Both the position numbers and the translations under genes were made by a program. A stretch of 64,000 nt of DNA from Inia geoffrensis (taxonomy: Eukaryota > Chordata > Mammalia > Artiodactyla > Iniidae). Shown here in pieces: positions 1-50,929 of the stretch. The notes under the pieces were generated by a model that was given only the letters and a program-made list of their open reading frames with translations, made no database searches and had not been told where the DNA came from. Every line of letters begins with the position of its first letter. Position 1 is the first letter of the stretch. The stretch spans positions 488,501 through 552,500 of the forward strand of contig CM070903.1 in the NCBI GenBank assembly GCA_036417435.1, given 5' to 3'.

Positions 1-66
1 CGCCCCAACTAGAGAAAGCCCGCGCACAGCAACGAAGACTCAACGCAGCCAAAAAAAAAAAAAAAA
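1..66 (+). mobile_element. CHR SINE, 3' end only (window starts inside it)
   Basis: Ends CAACGCAGCC followed by a poly(A) run, the sense-strand tail of the long CHR subtype seen at 1441, 23401 and 24094. Confidence 0.8.
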
Positions 67-1440
67 TTTCCTTTTTCGTTGCCTTTCGTGGTAGAGGTTT
101 TCCTCAAACGTTTGGCTTGTGTTGATGATCGTGCTCTGAGGAGCTTGCTGGAAACTGTGCCAACAGATACAGCCTGCCAGCTGATAGGCTTCTCTCTTTT
201 TCCACTGGGTCCCAGCTGCCAATGTTTGGAGGTCTTTGGGGGGAGGGCCATTTGCTCCAGAGAAATCCTCCTATTGCCCGGAGCTATACGGCTGAGTGGG
301 CGAAGTGGAACTGCCACAACAGTGGAGACTTTCACTCAACACCCTGCTTTCAGTGGCCCTCAGCTATGCCTTGTGCCTGAGTTCACACCTGCTCTGACTC
401 CACTGCTGCAGGCTTCCGTCCAGGTAGGGGAAGGGGTCTATTGTCAGACTGCTTCTTGTTCAAACTTTACACCAGTTCTAACTTCCGCACCTTCCTGGGG
501 CTCACCGGAAAGAATGGTCTCTTTCCTCAGTGGCTTCACCCCGACAGTGGGTTGCAGCTTCCGCTGGCTTGCTAAGGTAGTGAGTACTCCTCCTTGCATT
601 CCTGGCCTCTCCAATTTTGTTGACCTCCCTCGTTTACTGGTGCTTCCTCTCCCATTCTTTCACTACTATGCATTTTTGTCTCTTTTATTACTTTATGTAA
701 GTAGGGTTTAGGTGGGAAACGGAAGTCAATACCTGTGCTCAGTCTGACATGTTTAATTGGAAATCCCCCCGCCCCTTTTTAACTACTGCTGGGCTTTTCT
801 TCTCACATCTCCTGAGATTGCTCTTGTCAGTCACCAGTAAATTGTCTTGCCACACCTAGTCGCCAATTCTCAGACCTCATTTTACAATCCCTTTAAAATC
901 TCCGCACAGATCACCATGTCTTTGCCTGGCTTCCCTGACTCCACATTCCCCTAGTTTTTCTCCTCTCTCTGGCCACTCCTCCTCTAGGTTGGAAATGGTT
1001 GGTGCCCTAGGACTGAGCCTGGAAATTCTTCTCTTTGGAACACTCACGCCCTAGCTGATTTCATCCAATCTTATGTTTTCAAACATCACCTGAAAACAGG
1101 CGACTCCCAAGTTCCTCTCTCTAGTTCTGTCCTCTCCCGAATACCAGCCTGTCTACTCAGCCTATCCACCTGAATGTCTAATGGGCATCTCTGTCTTAAC
1201 ATGTCCCTAATCTAAGTTGAAAGTTTTCCCCAAACTTTCTTCTCTACTTTAGAAATGACACTATCATATGCCCAGTTGTCCATGCCAAAAACCTCCGAGT
1301 CTTCCGTGTCCTGTTTATTGGACAAGCAGGAATTGGTAGGGTGCAAGTGGAGAGAAGCATTATTTTTTCTCATGACTCTCCCTAGAAACTCTTATCTGTG
1401 ATTCTCAGATTAGACTTTATAGGTTTTTCCTATCTTAGAA
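67..1440. other. Intergenic, no gene seen; possible old repeat at about 890-1310
   Basis: No exon matching a known protein is visible. The open frame at 79-711 has no recognisable domain. About 890-1310 reads like a decayed mammal-wide repeat (AATGTCTAATGGGCATCTC, then TTAACATGTCC), but I cannot name the family with confidence. MCM3AP is expected further upstream by synteny. Confidence 0.4.
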
Positions 1441-1779
1441 AATTTTTTTTTATAAATTTATTTCTTTATTTTTGGCTGTGCTGGGTCTTCGTTGCTGCAC
1501 ATGGGCTTTCTCTAGTTGCATTGAGTGGGGGCTACTCTTCGTTGTGGTGCTCAGGCTTCTCTTGTTGCAGAGCATGGGCTCTAGGCGACAGGCTTCAGTA
1601 GCTGTGGCACGTGGGCTCAGCAGTTGTTGCTCGTGGGCTCTAGAGCACAGGCTCAGAAGTCGTGGCGCACGGGCTTAGTTGCTCCGCGGCATGTGGGATC
1701 TTCCCGGGCCAGGGCTCGCACCCGTGTCCCTTGCATTGGCAGGTGGATTCTTAACCACTGCGCCACCAGGGAAGCCCCC
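1441..1779 (-). mobile_element. CHR SINE, long subtype, with target-site duplication
   Basis: T-rich tail, TTTTGGCTGTGCTGGGTCTT, then tRNA-like head ending CGCCACCAGGGAAGCCC. Flanked by CCTATCTTAGAAA at 1429-1441 and 1779-1791, confirming retroposition. Confidence 0.92.
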
Positions 1780-1795
1780 CTATCTTAGAAATTTT

Positions 1796-2879
1796 AAAAA
1801 GAGGATTATTGTTTTGCTCATAAAAAGTCCAGTCCAGTAAAATATCAAAACTCAAATTCTGCTCCAAGCGAAACCTATTTCCTCCCTTAGCTTGACCAGA
1901 GTCAGAGTTTGAGATGTGCATGTAGGCTGGAGCCCTTATTCCCATGCTTTGTGTTTCCACATTGGAGGGACGTCCCTGGAGAAAAACTTCCAGCCTTTTT
2001 CCCTCTCCCAGGGAAGTGTGAATTGGTGAATTTAGGAGAACAGACAGGGTTGACCGTGCTCAGGCTCCTCTGGGTACACTTTCTGGGGTCAGTAGGCTGA
2101 CAGGCATCCATCTTCTCGTTGGCACCTGGCTGCATGGTGCTTGGTGGGACAGCTCTGTGGAAGCTGCAGTTGTCCCCCTGGGCCAGAGGCTGGGAGGTAT
2201 ACGTGTCTGATTTAGAGGTGGAAGTAGCTAGCCGTCTTGATCGTCAATCTAAGCCATGTCTTCCAAACTAGTTTCTTCTCTGTAGCAAGGCTGGTATTTT
2301 GATATCCAAACCTCTTATTGCTGCGTCTTCTTCATTGGTTTCTGAACTGGGATAGGGAGAGGCAAGTGTCCTTTACTGACCATCTAACAGCCTGATATTC
2401 CACTAGGGGAAGGTGTACGTGTGCTTCCTTTTGCAAATCCCCCCTTGCCCGCTGGCTTGCTGGGTGGGGTTCATGGCATGGGGATAGGACTCAAGGGATG
2501 GGCCCAGAAACACTCACCTAACTGGGGAAGCTGTGACCTGATGTCAGGGCTTCTGTGGGGAAGACGAAGAAATGGTGGGGCTGTCCGTAAGTTCCTGCAG
2601 AGCCACCTTTGGGACCTCTGGCTCCTGCTGCACACCCTGTGGCCACTTTATCCTCACCCAACCTACCCCCAGTCCTTTCAGCACATTCTCCATCTTTCTC
2701 TCGCTTCCCTTTACGGTCCAGGCCTTCCACATTTACTTCGCCGGGACCGCAAAACTGCAGGGCCCTCTCTGAGTGGCACAAGCTCTCCCAGTGTGGCTCC
2801 CTCCCAGGGCCAGTAGGTGCTTGACACCGCTACCTCGAAAGCCCCACAGCAAAGCCTTCAGACTGCCTGAGGATGCACT
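1796..2879. other. Intergenic, nothing recognised
   Basis: Moderately GC-rich unique sequence. Overlapping open frames on both strands show no family features. Confidence 0.4.
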
Positions 2880-3075
2880 GCTCTTCACCTGTCAGCCCCT
2901 CTCGTGCCCTCTCCTGCCATCTCCCCTCCTGCCGGCTCTCCTCTCCTGCCATCTCCCCTCTCCCGTCAGACCCTCTCCTGCCTCCTCTCCTCTCCTGCCG
3001 TCTCCTCTCTGGTGTCATCTCCCCTCCTGTCAGTTGCCCTCCCATCAGCTCTCTCCTGTCAGTTCCTCTCAGGTG
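2880..3075. repeat. Pyrimidine-rich degenerate tandem repeat upstream of the LSS promoter
   Basis: About 190 bp is almost entirely C and T, with variations on TCTCCCCTCCTGCC and CTCTCCTGCCATC repeated many times. It resembles a decayed minisatellite. It makes long artefactual open frames, which I do not call as genes. Confidence 0.7.
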
Positions 3076-3650
3076 CCTGCCAGCGGCCCTTCTCCCCCCG
3101 GAAGCCTTTCCCCCGCGCGTCGCGCCCTCCGCGGAACCTCGCGGCCATGTCTCCCCTCACTCACTCACCTACAGCCTCCGGCCTCTGGCTCTTCCTCAAG
3201 GGCACTAGCCGCTCCCCAGACCTCCTGCCTTCCGGCCTCGGGTGGGACCCTCCCCAAGTGTCATTCAGTCTCAGGCGCCCCCTGGTGGCCTCGTCCTGGC
3301 GCTTCGCCCCACAAGTCGCTCCAAGGCTGACAGACTCCGGCGGCAGGCGTGACTGGCAGTCTCGTCCCTCCCGGCCTCGCTCACTCACCAAGCCCCGCCT
3401 AACCACCCAGTCCCGCCCACTCAACGCCCCGCCCCCACGATCCCGCTTCGTTCAATGTTCTCCGGCCCCGCCCCCACCGCTCAGACCTTCGCGCTCCACC
3501 ACTGAGCTAGCCGGCCACGCCCCGGACCCACCCTCACCGCGCTCTGATTGGCTGCGCGGGCATCTTCCCATCGCGTTCTCCGGTCACCAGGCTGGTGGCT
3601 GGTCCGGTTGCGGGGTGCAGGCTGAGGGGAACCGGGAGCGCGCGGCGGTC

Positions 3651-43501
<39,851 letters not shown>

Positions 43502-45646
43502 GAGCACGTCTTTGGGCACCTGGGGTGGGCTGGTCATGCGAGTTCCAGGCGAGGCTGGGGCATCTCAGAGGGGCCGAGGCAGCCCCCTCCCTGCCCGCTT
43601 CGGCGGAAGCGCTGAGCCTGGGCCTGTGGCACGGGCAGGGCTGGTACCTTCAGACCCAATTTTCAGCATAGCGTTAGTTCTGAGAACAGTTGATCGAGCT
43701 CGGGAGAGGGAAGGCACTGGATGAGCCGTGAGGGTGGGTAAAGCACAGTGCGCTCCGCGGTACCGCCTGGCGTGGTACGTATCCTCTCTGTGGGCGCGGG
43801 GCTGGGAGGGCTTTCCTGACCAGTGACTGAGTCCTCAGGAGCGGAGCAGCTGTGCCTCGTCCGCGTCCTGCCTCGGGCCCTCGAGGACCGGCTCTTCCTG
43901 TCTCTGTCTCTGGCTGAGGGATGGGACAGCCACCCGGAACGGCCTGGCAGGAGAGGCTGGGCCTGCCTGTTCACCGTGGCGGCTCAGGCTCAGCAAGGAT
44001 CGGGGACCAGATGCCGCAGGCCGGCCTGCCCCTGGTCTCGAGCTCGCCAGCGCCGCATCATGGCTCAGCCGGCCCGTGGGGCGCCAGCATCGCTACCTCA
44101 GAGGTGGCAGTCGTCTTGTGGTGACAGATGGGAGGCCGAGCGTAAGGAATGGTGAGGGGTTGTTAATGGCCACGCAGCAGTGGGGCCCTGATGTGTGTTG
44201 GGGACACCCCTCACCCCCATTTGTGCTCCAAGCTGCAGGGAGGGTCACATTTCCAGGGTGCTACCTCTCAGGTGGCGAGCCTCTGAATTCCCCTCTGGCT
44301 TCTAAACCCGTCTGGCTTAGCGTGCGTGGACTTGGGGCTCAGGATGGAAAATCCAAATGCTGGAATTGTCTCTGACCTACGAGGACGAGCAGGAGTGTGG
44401 CTGTGAGGGTCACTGAGCGCGTCGATGAGGGTCAAACCCAGGCCTGCTGTCGCCCCAGGGGCCCACCTGCTTCTCGTCCCCTGCCAGGGCCTTCTCCGTC
44501 TGCTGTTCCTCTGTGCCTCTCCCTGTCTGACGGCAGCCCTGGCTGTGCGGCCCCAATGCACCACCCTCCCTCTGACAGCCAGAGAGACAGACGCCTGGGT
44601 GACCGCCTGCTCCCGCCATCCCTGCCCAGACCCTTAGGGTGCTCTCCGAGGTTTGCACCACGTGGCCTTGCTTCCGCAGCTCTCGTGGCCCCCGAGTGCT
44701 CTCCCTGACTCTGCCCGGGGCTCGCCTGCGTCCAGCCTTTGCCTGGGCTGCCCCCCACTGCCCTCCTGCCCCAGGTGGTGCTCTACCTGCTCTGAGCCCC
44801 GCAGGGCCTGGGCACGCGTACGCGCTGGCAGGCCCTGCTGGCTCCACCGGCTGCCACACTGTGGAACGTAGCGGGTGTTCAGCTGGTGCGAGTTGGATGT
44901 CAGCACTTGCCCCAGACGTTCTTAAAGTAGGGTTTATTTTGCTGAGGAAGCGGCGCTGGGCCCCTTTGACATCTGTCAGGGTTGCTCTTGTACCAGCCGC
45001 ACAGACGGTGACTTCCAACAGTCTGCTGCTTGCAGCGGTCACTGCCCAGCCATGATCAGCTCACTGGGTGAAACATAAAGCTTCCGGGAAAGAAATGAAA
45101 ATCAACTGTCATACTGAAACATTATGGAACATCACCTATCTTACCAGCTACCTTAATACACAGACATTTGAGCCCCTTAGGCAGAGGCTTGTCGTGCATG
45201 TGTTTTGTTTCATCCTGGAAACCGTCATAGACTGGGGTCCCTCGTGCCCCACGTTGGACGCTGGACCACAACCCCCGTCTCAGGGAACAAGAGAAATTGT
45301 TCCAAGATAAGCAGGATGCACCTCTAGTTATTTGAGGGGAAAATATTTGCCTCAGCCCGATTAAAAGTCAAGTTCTGTGTCCTGGGAGAATGATTAACGT
45401 GTCTTGAATTCAAATTGTTTTATTTTTGGTTATTACCAGGAGCAAAGTTTGAATGTTGTGCCGGGAAGCTTTCTCTGGAGCCAGGTTAGCTTTTCTTCTT
45501 GAGCAGGTTGTAAACTTCAGATCTGACCCTTTGAGGGATTCTCTAACTGGAAATGCTTAACTCACAATGGAAACTTATCTCCAAGAAAATACTTTCCTTA
45601 CTGAACATAACCAATGTCGCTATGTAGATTTAAATTTTATTCAGAC

Positions 45647-45652
45647 AATAAA
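45647..45652 (+). terminator. LSS: Candidate proximal poly(A) signal of LSS
   Basis: AATAAA about 2.1 kb after the LSS stop, in AT-rich DNA that contrasts with the GC-rich gene body. A 3' UTR of about this size would fit my recollection of the human LSS mRNA. Confidence 0.45.
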
Positions 45653-45765
45653 AATGTTTGAACAATTGATACAATCAACTGTTGCTTCCTCATTCTTTTC
45701 TCAACTCTCAGCAACTGATTATAGGTTAATTGGTCAGCTTGATTTATTTTCATCTCTCCATCGGC

Positions 45766-45771
45766 AATAAA
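45766..45771 (+). terminator. LSS: Candidate distal poly(A) signal of LSS
   Basis: AATAAA followed within 30 nt by a T-rich downstream element (TTTTATTTATAATTCCC, then TTTGTTT). This is the better of the two signals by context. Confidence 0.5.
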
Positions 45772-47170
45772 AAGTTTTATTTATAATTCCCTTTGTTTCA
45801 AAAAGAAATTAAGGTTAGAAACACAAGACAAGGGGACACGAAGGCAAGAAAGTTAGAGGGGACTGGCAGGGATGTCACACATGAGGTGCCTGCCAGGGGC
45901 TTGATTCTCTTGCTGTTGTTGGCCTCCAAAGTCAGTGCTCAGCTTTCTCACGGATTGTGGGAAGGGGGCGTCTGGGCTGCGCCTCTCCACAGGGCGTCTG
46001 GTCACAGCAGAATTCACAAGAACCGCCCTCACAAGTGGCAGCCATAGGAAGCTGAAGACGCAGTTCTGAAGAGCTCGGTAAACTTACCAGGGGTGCTGGG
46101 GCAGCATGTCTTGACCTTGGGCTCCCCTCAAAGACATGTGCCTGGCATTTTCACTTGGAATTTCTGGTGCTGTTTTGAAAACCCTCTTTCCTCACTCAGG
46201 ATTAGGGTGATAGTGATAACTTCAGAGTTACTTGTTTTCTTCAGGGAAAATAATTCAACCAATAGTTTATGTGATGACTATTATTGGTACGTGACTTGCA
46301 GCTTTCCTCCCAGGGCAGTGGTGCCCCAGGGGCCATTTGAGACCCGTGCTGCACATGGTGGAGAACAGCTACTTCGGTGGCTTTAGGCGGCCTCTGATGC
46401 CTGTCCCACGGCCAGGCCTCTTGTGCAGGATGCAGTGAGCCTGAGACCTTGTGTTCCCTGATACCCCTGGTTCTTGGGAAGGTAGGGGAGCAGGGCTTGC
46501 CCTTGGGCCCTCTAGGAATAGGTGAGCGTTTAAGCGGCCTGACGGTGGCCAGAAGACTTAAACATCAAACAGAGCTTCAGTGGCCTGTTGGATAATACTG
46601 AGTGGTCCAACACGTGTCATCTGAGACCTAGAAAAGCGGGAGGGAGGGTGGAAGCCAGGCAGAAAAACATTGGAAGAAACCATGGCTGAAATTTTCCCAA
46701 ACACAAGACGTGTAAGCCCACAGATCCATGCACCTCAGCAGACAGACCAAGAACCCCACCAAAACCCGCTTTAAGGCTCATGATAATCTGATGAAGACCA
46801 AGGAAGAATAAATCTTAAAAGCAAATGAAACAGGCACGTTATGTACTGGTGAGCAAAGACAAGGATGACAAGCGACTTCTCATCAGGAACAGACATGCCG
46901 GAATGACGTCTTCAAAGTGTTGAAACCTTAAATTCCATATTCAAAGAAAAGAGAAATGAAGGCAGAGAGTGGACCTTCTCCAGACAGACCAATGCTGAAG
47001 GAATCGTCCAGCAGCCTTGCCTTACAAGAAATGTTCAGTTGTTTAGGTGTGGGAAAGAGATACTGGGTGGAAGCTGATCTTCAGAGAATGAGGAACACCA
47101 GGTGGGAAGTGTGTGGTAAGTATAGAAGCTTTCCCCCTTTGTCTAAAAGATTTCTTCTTTAAAATTAACT

Positions 47171-47475
47171 GTTTTTCTTTTAATTAATTAATTTTTGGCT
47201 ACGTTGGGTCTTCGTTGCTCCACGTGGCTTTCTCTAGTTGTGGTGAGCAGGGGCTACTCTTTGTTGCGGTGCACGGGCTTCGCATTGCGGTGGCTGGTTG
47301 TGGAGCATGTGCTCTAGGCACACGGGCTTCGGTAGTTGTGGCACGTGGGCTCAGTAGTTGTGGCGCACGGGCTTAGTTGCTCCGCAGCAGTGGGATCTTC
47401 CCGGAACAGGGCTCGAACCCATGTCCCCTGCATTGTCAGGCAGAGTCTTAACCACTGTGCCACCAGGGAAGTCCC
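47171..47475 (-). mobile_element. CHR SINE, long subtype, nested in old L1
   Basis: TTTTTGGCTACGTTGGGTCT to GTGCCACCAGGGAAGTCCC. Flanked by TAAAATTAACT at 47160-47170 and 47476-47486. Confidence 0.93.
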
Positions 47476-47808
47476 TAAAATTAACTTTTAAAAGCAAAAA
47501 TAATAATGGTGGTTTTAACATAAGAAGTAAAAGTTATGACAACACAGAGGATGTTGAAGGAGGATGGAGGCTCCTACCTCGTGTATAAAATGGTATGCTA
47601 CGTAAAGGTAGACTGTGATAAGCAGAAGAAACCTACTATAAACCCTAGAGGAAACCACTAAAAAAGAAAGAGGTACAGCTCGTAAACTAATAAAGGAGGT
47701 AAAATAACTCTCCTAAAAAAAAAAAGAAGGCGAGAAAAGGAAGAACAAAGGACAGATGGGACAAATAGAAAACAAATAACATAATAGACTTAAACCCAAC
47801 TCTTATGG

Positions 47809-48155
47809 ACTGAATTGTGTCCCCTCCCCCCAAACTCATATGATACTGCATCGGGAGATGGGGGCCTTTAAGAAGATGATTAAGGTTAAATGAGGTCCTA
47901 AGGGTGGGTCCCTGATCCAGTAGAACTGGTGTCCTGGTAAGAGAGAGAGACACCAGGAACGCACACAGCGAGGAAAGACCACATGAGGAGCCAGGGTGGG
48001 CCGTCTGCACACGAGGAGAGAGGCCACAGGAGGGACCAGCCCTGCCAGTACCCTTGTCTTGGACTTGTAGCTTCCAGAACTGTGAGAAAATAAATGTTGC
48101 TTAAGCCAGCCAGGCTGTGCTGATTTGTTATGGCAGCCCTAGAAGACTAATACAC
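47809..48155 (+). mobile_element. MLT1-type solo LTR (ERVL-MaLR)
   Basis: TATGGACTGAATTGTGTCCC at the start, GGGAGATGGGGGCC, CTTCCAGAACTGTGAGAAAA with the AATAAA, and a terminal AGCCCTAGAAGACTAATACA match the MLT1 LTR consensus in order. It interrupts L1 text. No internal retroviral sequence. Confidence 0.85.
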
Positions 48156-48995
48156 CAGCCATTTAAATAATTTTATTAACTGTAAAGGGGCAAGCACTCT
48201 GGTTAAAAGGCAGAGATTTTAACTACAGATTGTTAACATTGGATGAAAAATCATGACCCATCAATGTTGTCCATAGAAATTTTTAATGTAAAGGTACAGA
48301 CAGGATAAAAGCGAAAGTTTAGAAAAATACGTAACATAAAAACACAAAGAAGAAGAAAAAGTGCTATATTAATATCAGTAGATTACAGGAAAAGGAATAG
48401 TACCAGAAGTAAAAAGACATTTACTAACAAAAAAAAATGTCAATTCATCAAGAAGGCATAGCAATCTTAAATGTATGTGCACCTAATAACAGAGCTTCAA
48501 AATACATGAAGCAAAAACTGGTGGGACTAAAGAAAGAATTAGACAAATACACAACTGAAGTGGGAGACTGTAATACTTGTCTCAGCAACTGTAGACAAAA
48601 CCTTCAACCAACTTCAGGAACTGGCATCTGTACAGCTCCTGGCATTCTTTCCTAGTGCTCATTCACTAAGATAGGCCAATATGCTGGAACATGAGACAAG
48701 TCTCAAGAAATTCAAAAGGATTGAAACTGTACAGAGTGTACTGTGACCACTGTGGAGTTAAATTAGAAATCAGTAACAAAAAGACTTAGAAAATCCCAAA
48801 TATTTGGAAGTGAAACAATACATTTCTAAATCATCTATAGTAAAAAAAAGCACAAGGGGAATTAGAAAATATTTCAAGCTGAATGAAAATAAAAACATGA
48901 TGTCAAAATTTGTGGGATGTAGCTAAAGCAGTGCTTAGAGAAATGTTTACAGGCTTACATATTAATGCTGTAGATAAGGTTTAAAATCAATGATT

Positions 48996-49200
48996 GGGCT
49001 TCCCTGGTGGCGCAGTGGTTGACAGCCCACCTGCCGATGCAGGGGACGGGGGTTCGTGCCCCGGTCCAGGAAGATCCCACATGCCGCGGAGTGGCTGGGC
49101 CCATGAGCCATGGCCGCTGAGCCTGCGCATCCGGGGCCTGTGCTCCGTAACAGGAGAGACCACAGCAGTGAGAGGCCCACGCCAAAAAAAAAAAAAAAAA
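48996..49200 (+). mobile_element. CHR SINE, short cetacean-type subtype, nested in old L1
   Basis: GGGCTTCCCTGGTGGCGCAG through GTGAGAGGCCCACGCC and poly(A). Flanked by AAATCAATGATT on both sides. One of the few plus-strand copies in the window. Confidence 0.95.
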
Positions 49201-49894
49201 TCAATGATTTAATTGTCCATCTTAAGAATCTTAAAACCAAAGTAAGTAGAAGGAAGGATATACCAGACAAAAGGGTAGAAGTCAAATGCTACAGAAAACA
49301 AAAGAAGATCAGTGAAACCAAAAGTTGATGCTTTGAGGAAAGTCACAAGCCTCTAGTCTGACCAAGTAAGAAAGAAAACAACCTGTATCGGGAATACAAA
49401 AGGGTACCTCACTATAGATCCTGCAGAAATAAGTTGTCCAGACTGCCCCCCTAAGCCTGGCCACCCTTCTCCCTGGATCACACGCTTCCCACATGCTCTG
49501 CTTTACATGCTCCTGCAAAAACCTGCTAACACTGTTTCTGCACTTTCACATTTGGTTTTCCGCCTCAGCTGGACCTATTAGTCCTCAGAGGCATAACACC
49601 TCAGAGAAGATAATAAGGAAATATGAGCTATGTAATGCCAATACTCCACACTGTAGATGATGTGGACAAATTCCTCAAAAGACACAGTTGTTATCTAGAT
49701 GGGCATGAGAAGAAATGGAAAACTTAAGTGACTTTATATCTATTTAAGAAATTGAATCAGAAACTAAAAGCTTTCCTGGAAGAAAACTTTAAGCTCACTG
49801 GCTTTGCTGGTGAATTTATCAACCATTTAAGAGAGAAATAGCAATGTAACACAACATCCAGAAAATGGAGGAGGGAACACTTTGCAACTCATTG

Positions 49895-49932
49895 TATAAG
49901 GTCAATATGACCTTATATATAAGGTCATATTG
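49895..49932. repeat. Perfect 30-bp palindrome overlapping a second hairpin
   Basis: 49903-49932 is its own reverse complement (half-site CAATATGACCTTATA). TATAAGGTC at 49895-49903 and GACCTTATA at 49909-49917 form an overlapping 9-bp stem with a 5-nt loop. It lies inside decayed L1 ORF2. Confidence 0.9.
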
Positions 49933-50039
49933 GTCATATTGTATATGACTACAACCAGGCCAGGACATTACAAGAAAGGAGATACAGATCAATTTCCCTC
50001 ATGAATATAGAAAATACTTAAAATACTAGAAGTTGAATC

Positions 50040-50929
50040 CAGTGATGTGTTAGAAGGGAAGTGCATTAAGACCAGGAACCTGGCAGGATGTTCCCAGGTC
50101 CATGGCTGGAGGGTACCACCTTGAGAGGGTTTTCTTGTGGGGGGGAGGAAATGGCATTGTAAGTGTGAGGGGAGGGGCCAGCGGAGGGGAGCTACTCATG
50201 CCTGGCCCTGTTCTCAGGAGGCTGGTGGGACATCTGCCCTGGGGCCTTCCTCGGAGGCTGCTGTTCACGTTCCCGCCGACCTGTCAGCCCTGTCTCGGGA
50301 TGCAACCCTTCTCCGCAAATCCCACCCGAGATTGGGTGGGCGACGTTACACTAAGCTGTGGGGCTGGGGAAGGCAGGGCTGCGTTCTGCATGGAGGTTCC
50401 TCCCCCTCCCCCTGCCCTCGAGGCATCGAGGCGTCCGCTGAAGGGGAGCTAAGACCCTGTTCCGGGCTGTGTCCTCAGGCAGAGCAGCAGGCGACCCACC
50501 TGCTGCCTTTGGAGGCAGGAAACAATGCTGAGTTTATGCCCCTCCCGGGTAGTTGGTGGGAGTGGAGGGGGGTCACGGAGGTCACCCTGACCAAGGACTG
50601 GAATCTGGCAGGACTCTGCATGTGGTTGGTCCAGACGGCCCTGGGCCCTGGCCAGGGGTCCTCGGGTCCAGTGATGGTCAGCGTCCCTGACACTCAGTGC
50701 TGGTGGTCTGTGTGGGGACACTGCCGTGCTGCCTGGACCTTCTGGACCAGGGGAGTGTGGTCGGCAGGTGGCCTCCAGCTGCCAGCCCCCTCGAGCCCGC
50801 TGGGGCTGCGTGCGCTGTGGGAGCCGTCGAGGGGCTCCCGGCCCGCCTTCCTTGCGTCCACGGCCTTCTCTCCCTCAGGGGTGCGGCCCAGAGTTCTCGC
50901 TGTTCCTGGGACATGCCAGAACCTTCCTG
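50040..50929. other. Region upstream of SPATC1L, nothing recognised
   Basis: GC content rises sharply past about 50040. The plus-strand frame opening at 50137 runs through to SPATC1L exon 1 but lacks family similarity before 51196. Confidence 0.4.

Larger units (their letters stand above)
43502..46630 (+). other. LSS: LSS 3' UTR and downstream intergenic DNA
   Basis: GC-rich until about 45050, then AT-rich around the two AATAAA signals. No further gene is recognised. The 3' UTR probably ends near 45.8 kb. Confidence 0.45.
46640..50030 (+). mobile_element. Old plus-strand L1, about 2.5 kb of element split by three later insertions
   Basis: Segments follow L1 order: ORF1 3' end (46640-47160), inter-ORF and ORF2 start (47488-47808; ACAGATGGGACAAATAGAAA), endonuclease region (48160-48990; GCACCTAATAACAGAGCTTC), and later ORF2 (49201-50030; AATTTCCCTCATGAATATAG). 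Interrupted by a CHR SINE, an MLT1-type LTR and another CHR SINE. No intact ORF. Confidence 0.75.

Noticed and set aside
79..711. 210-codon open frame at the start of the window
   Set aside because: No recognisable domain, no splice context, next to a SINE, and antisense frames of similar length overlap. Likely chance.
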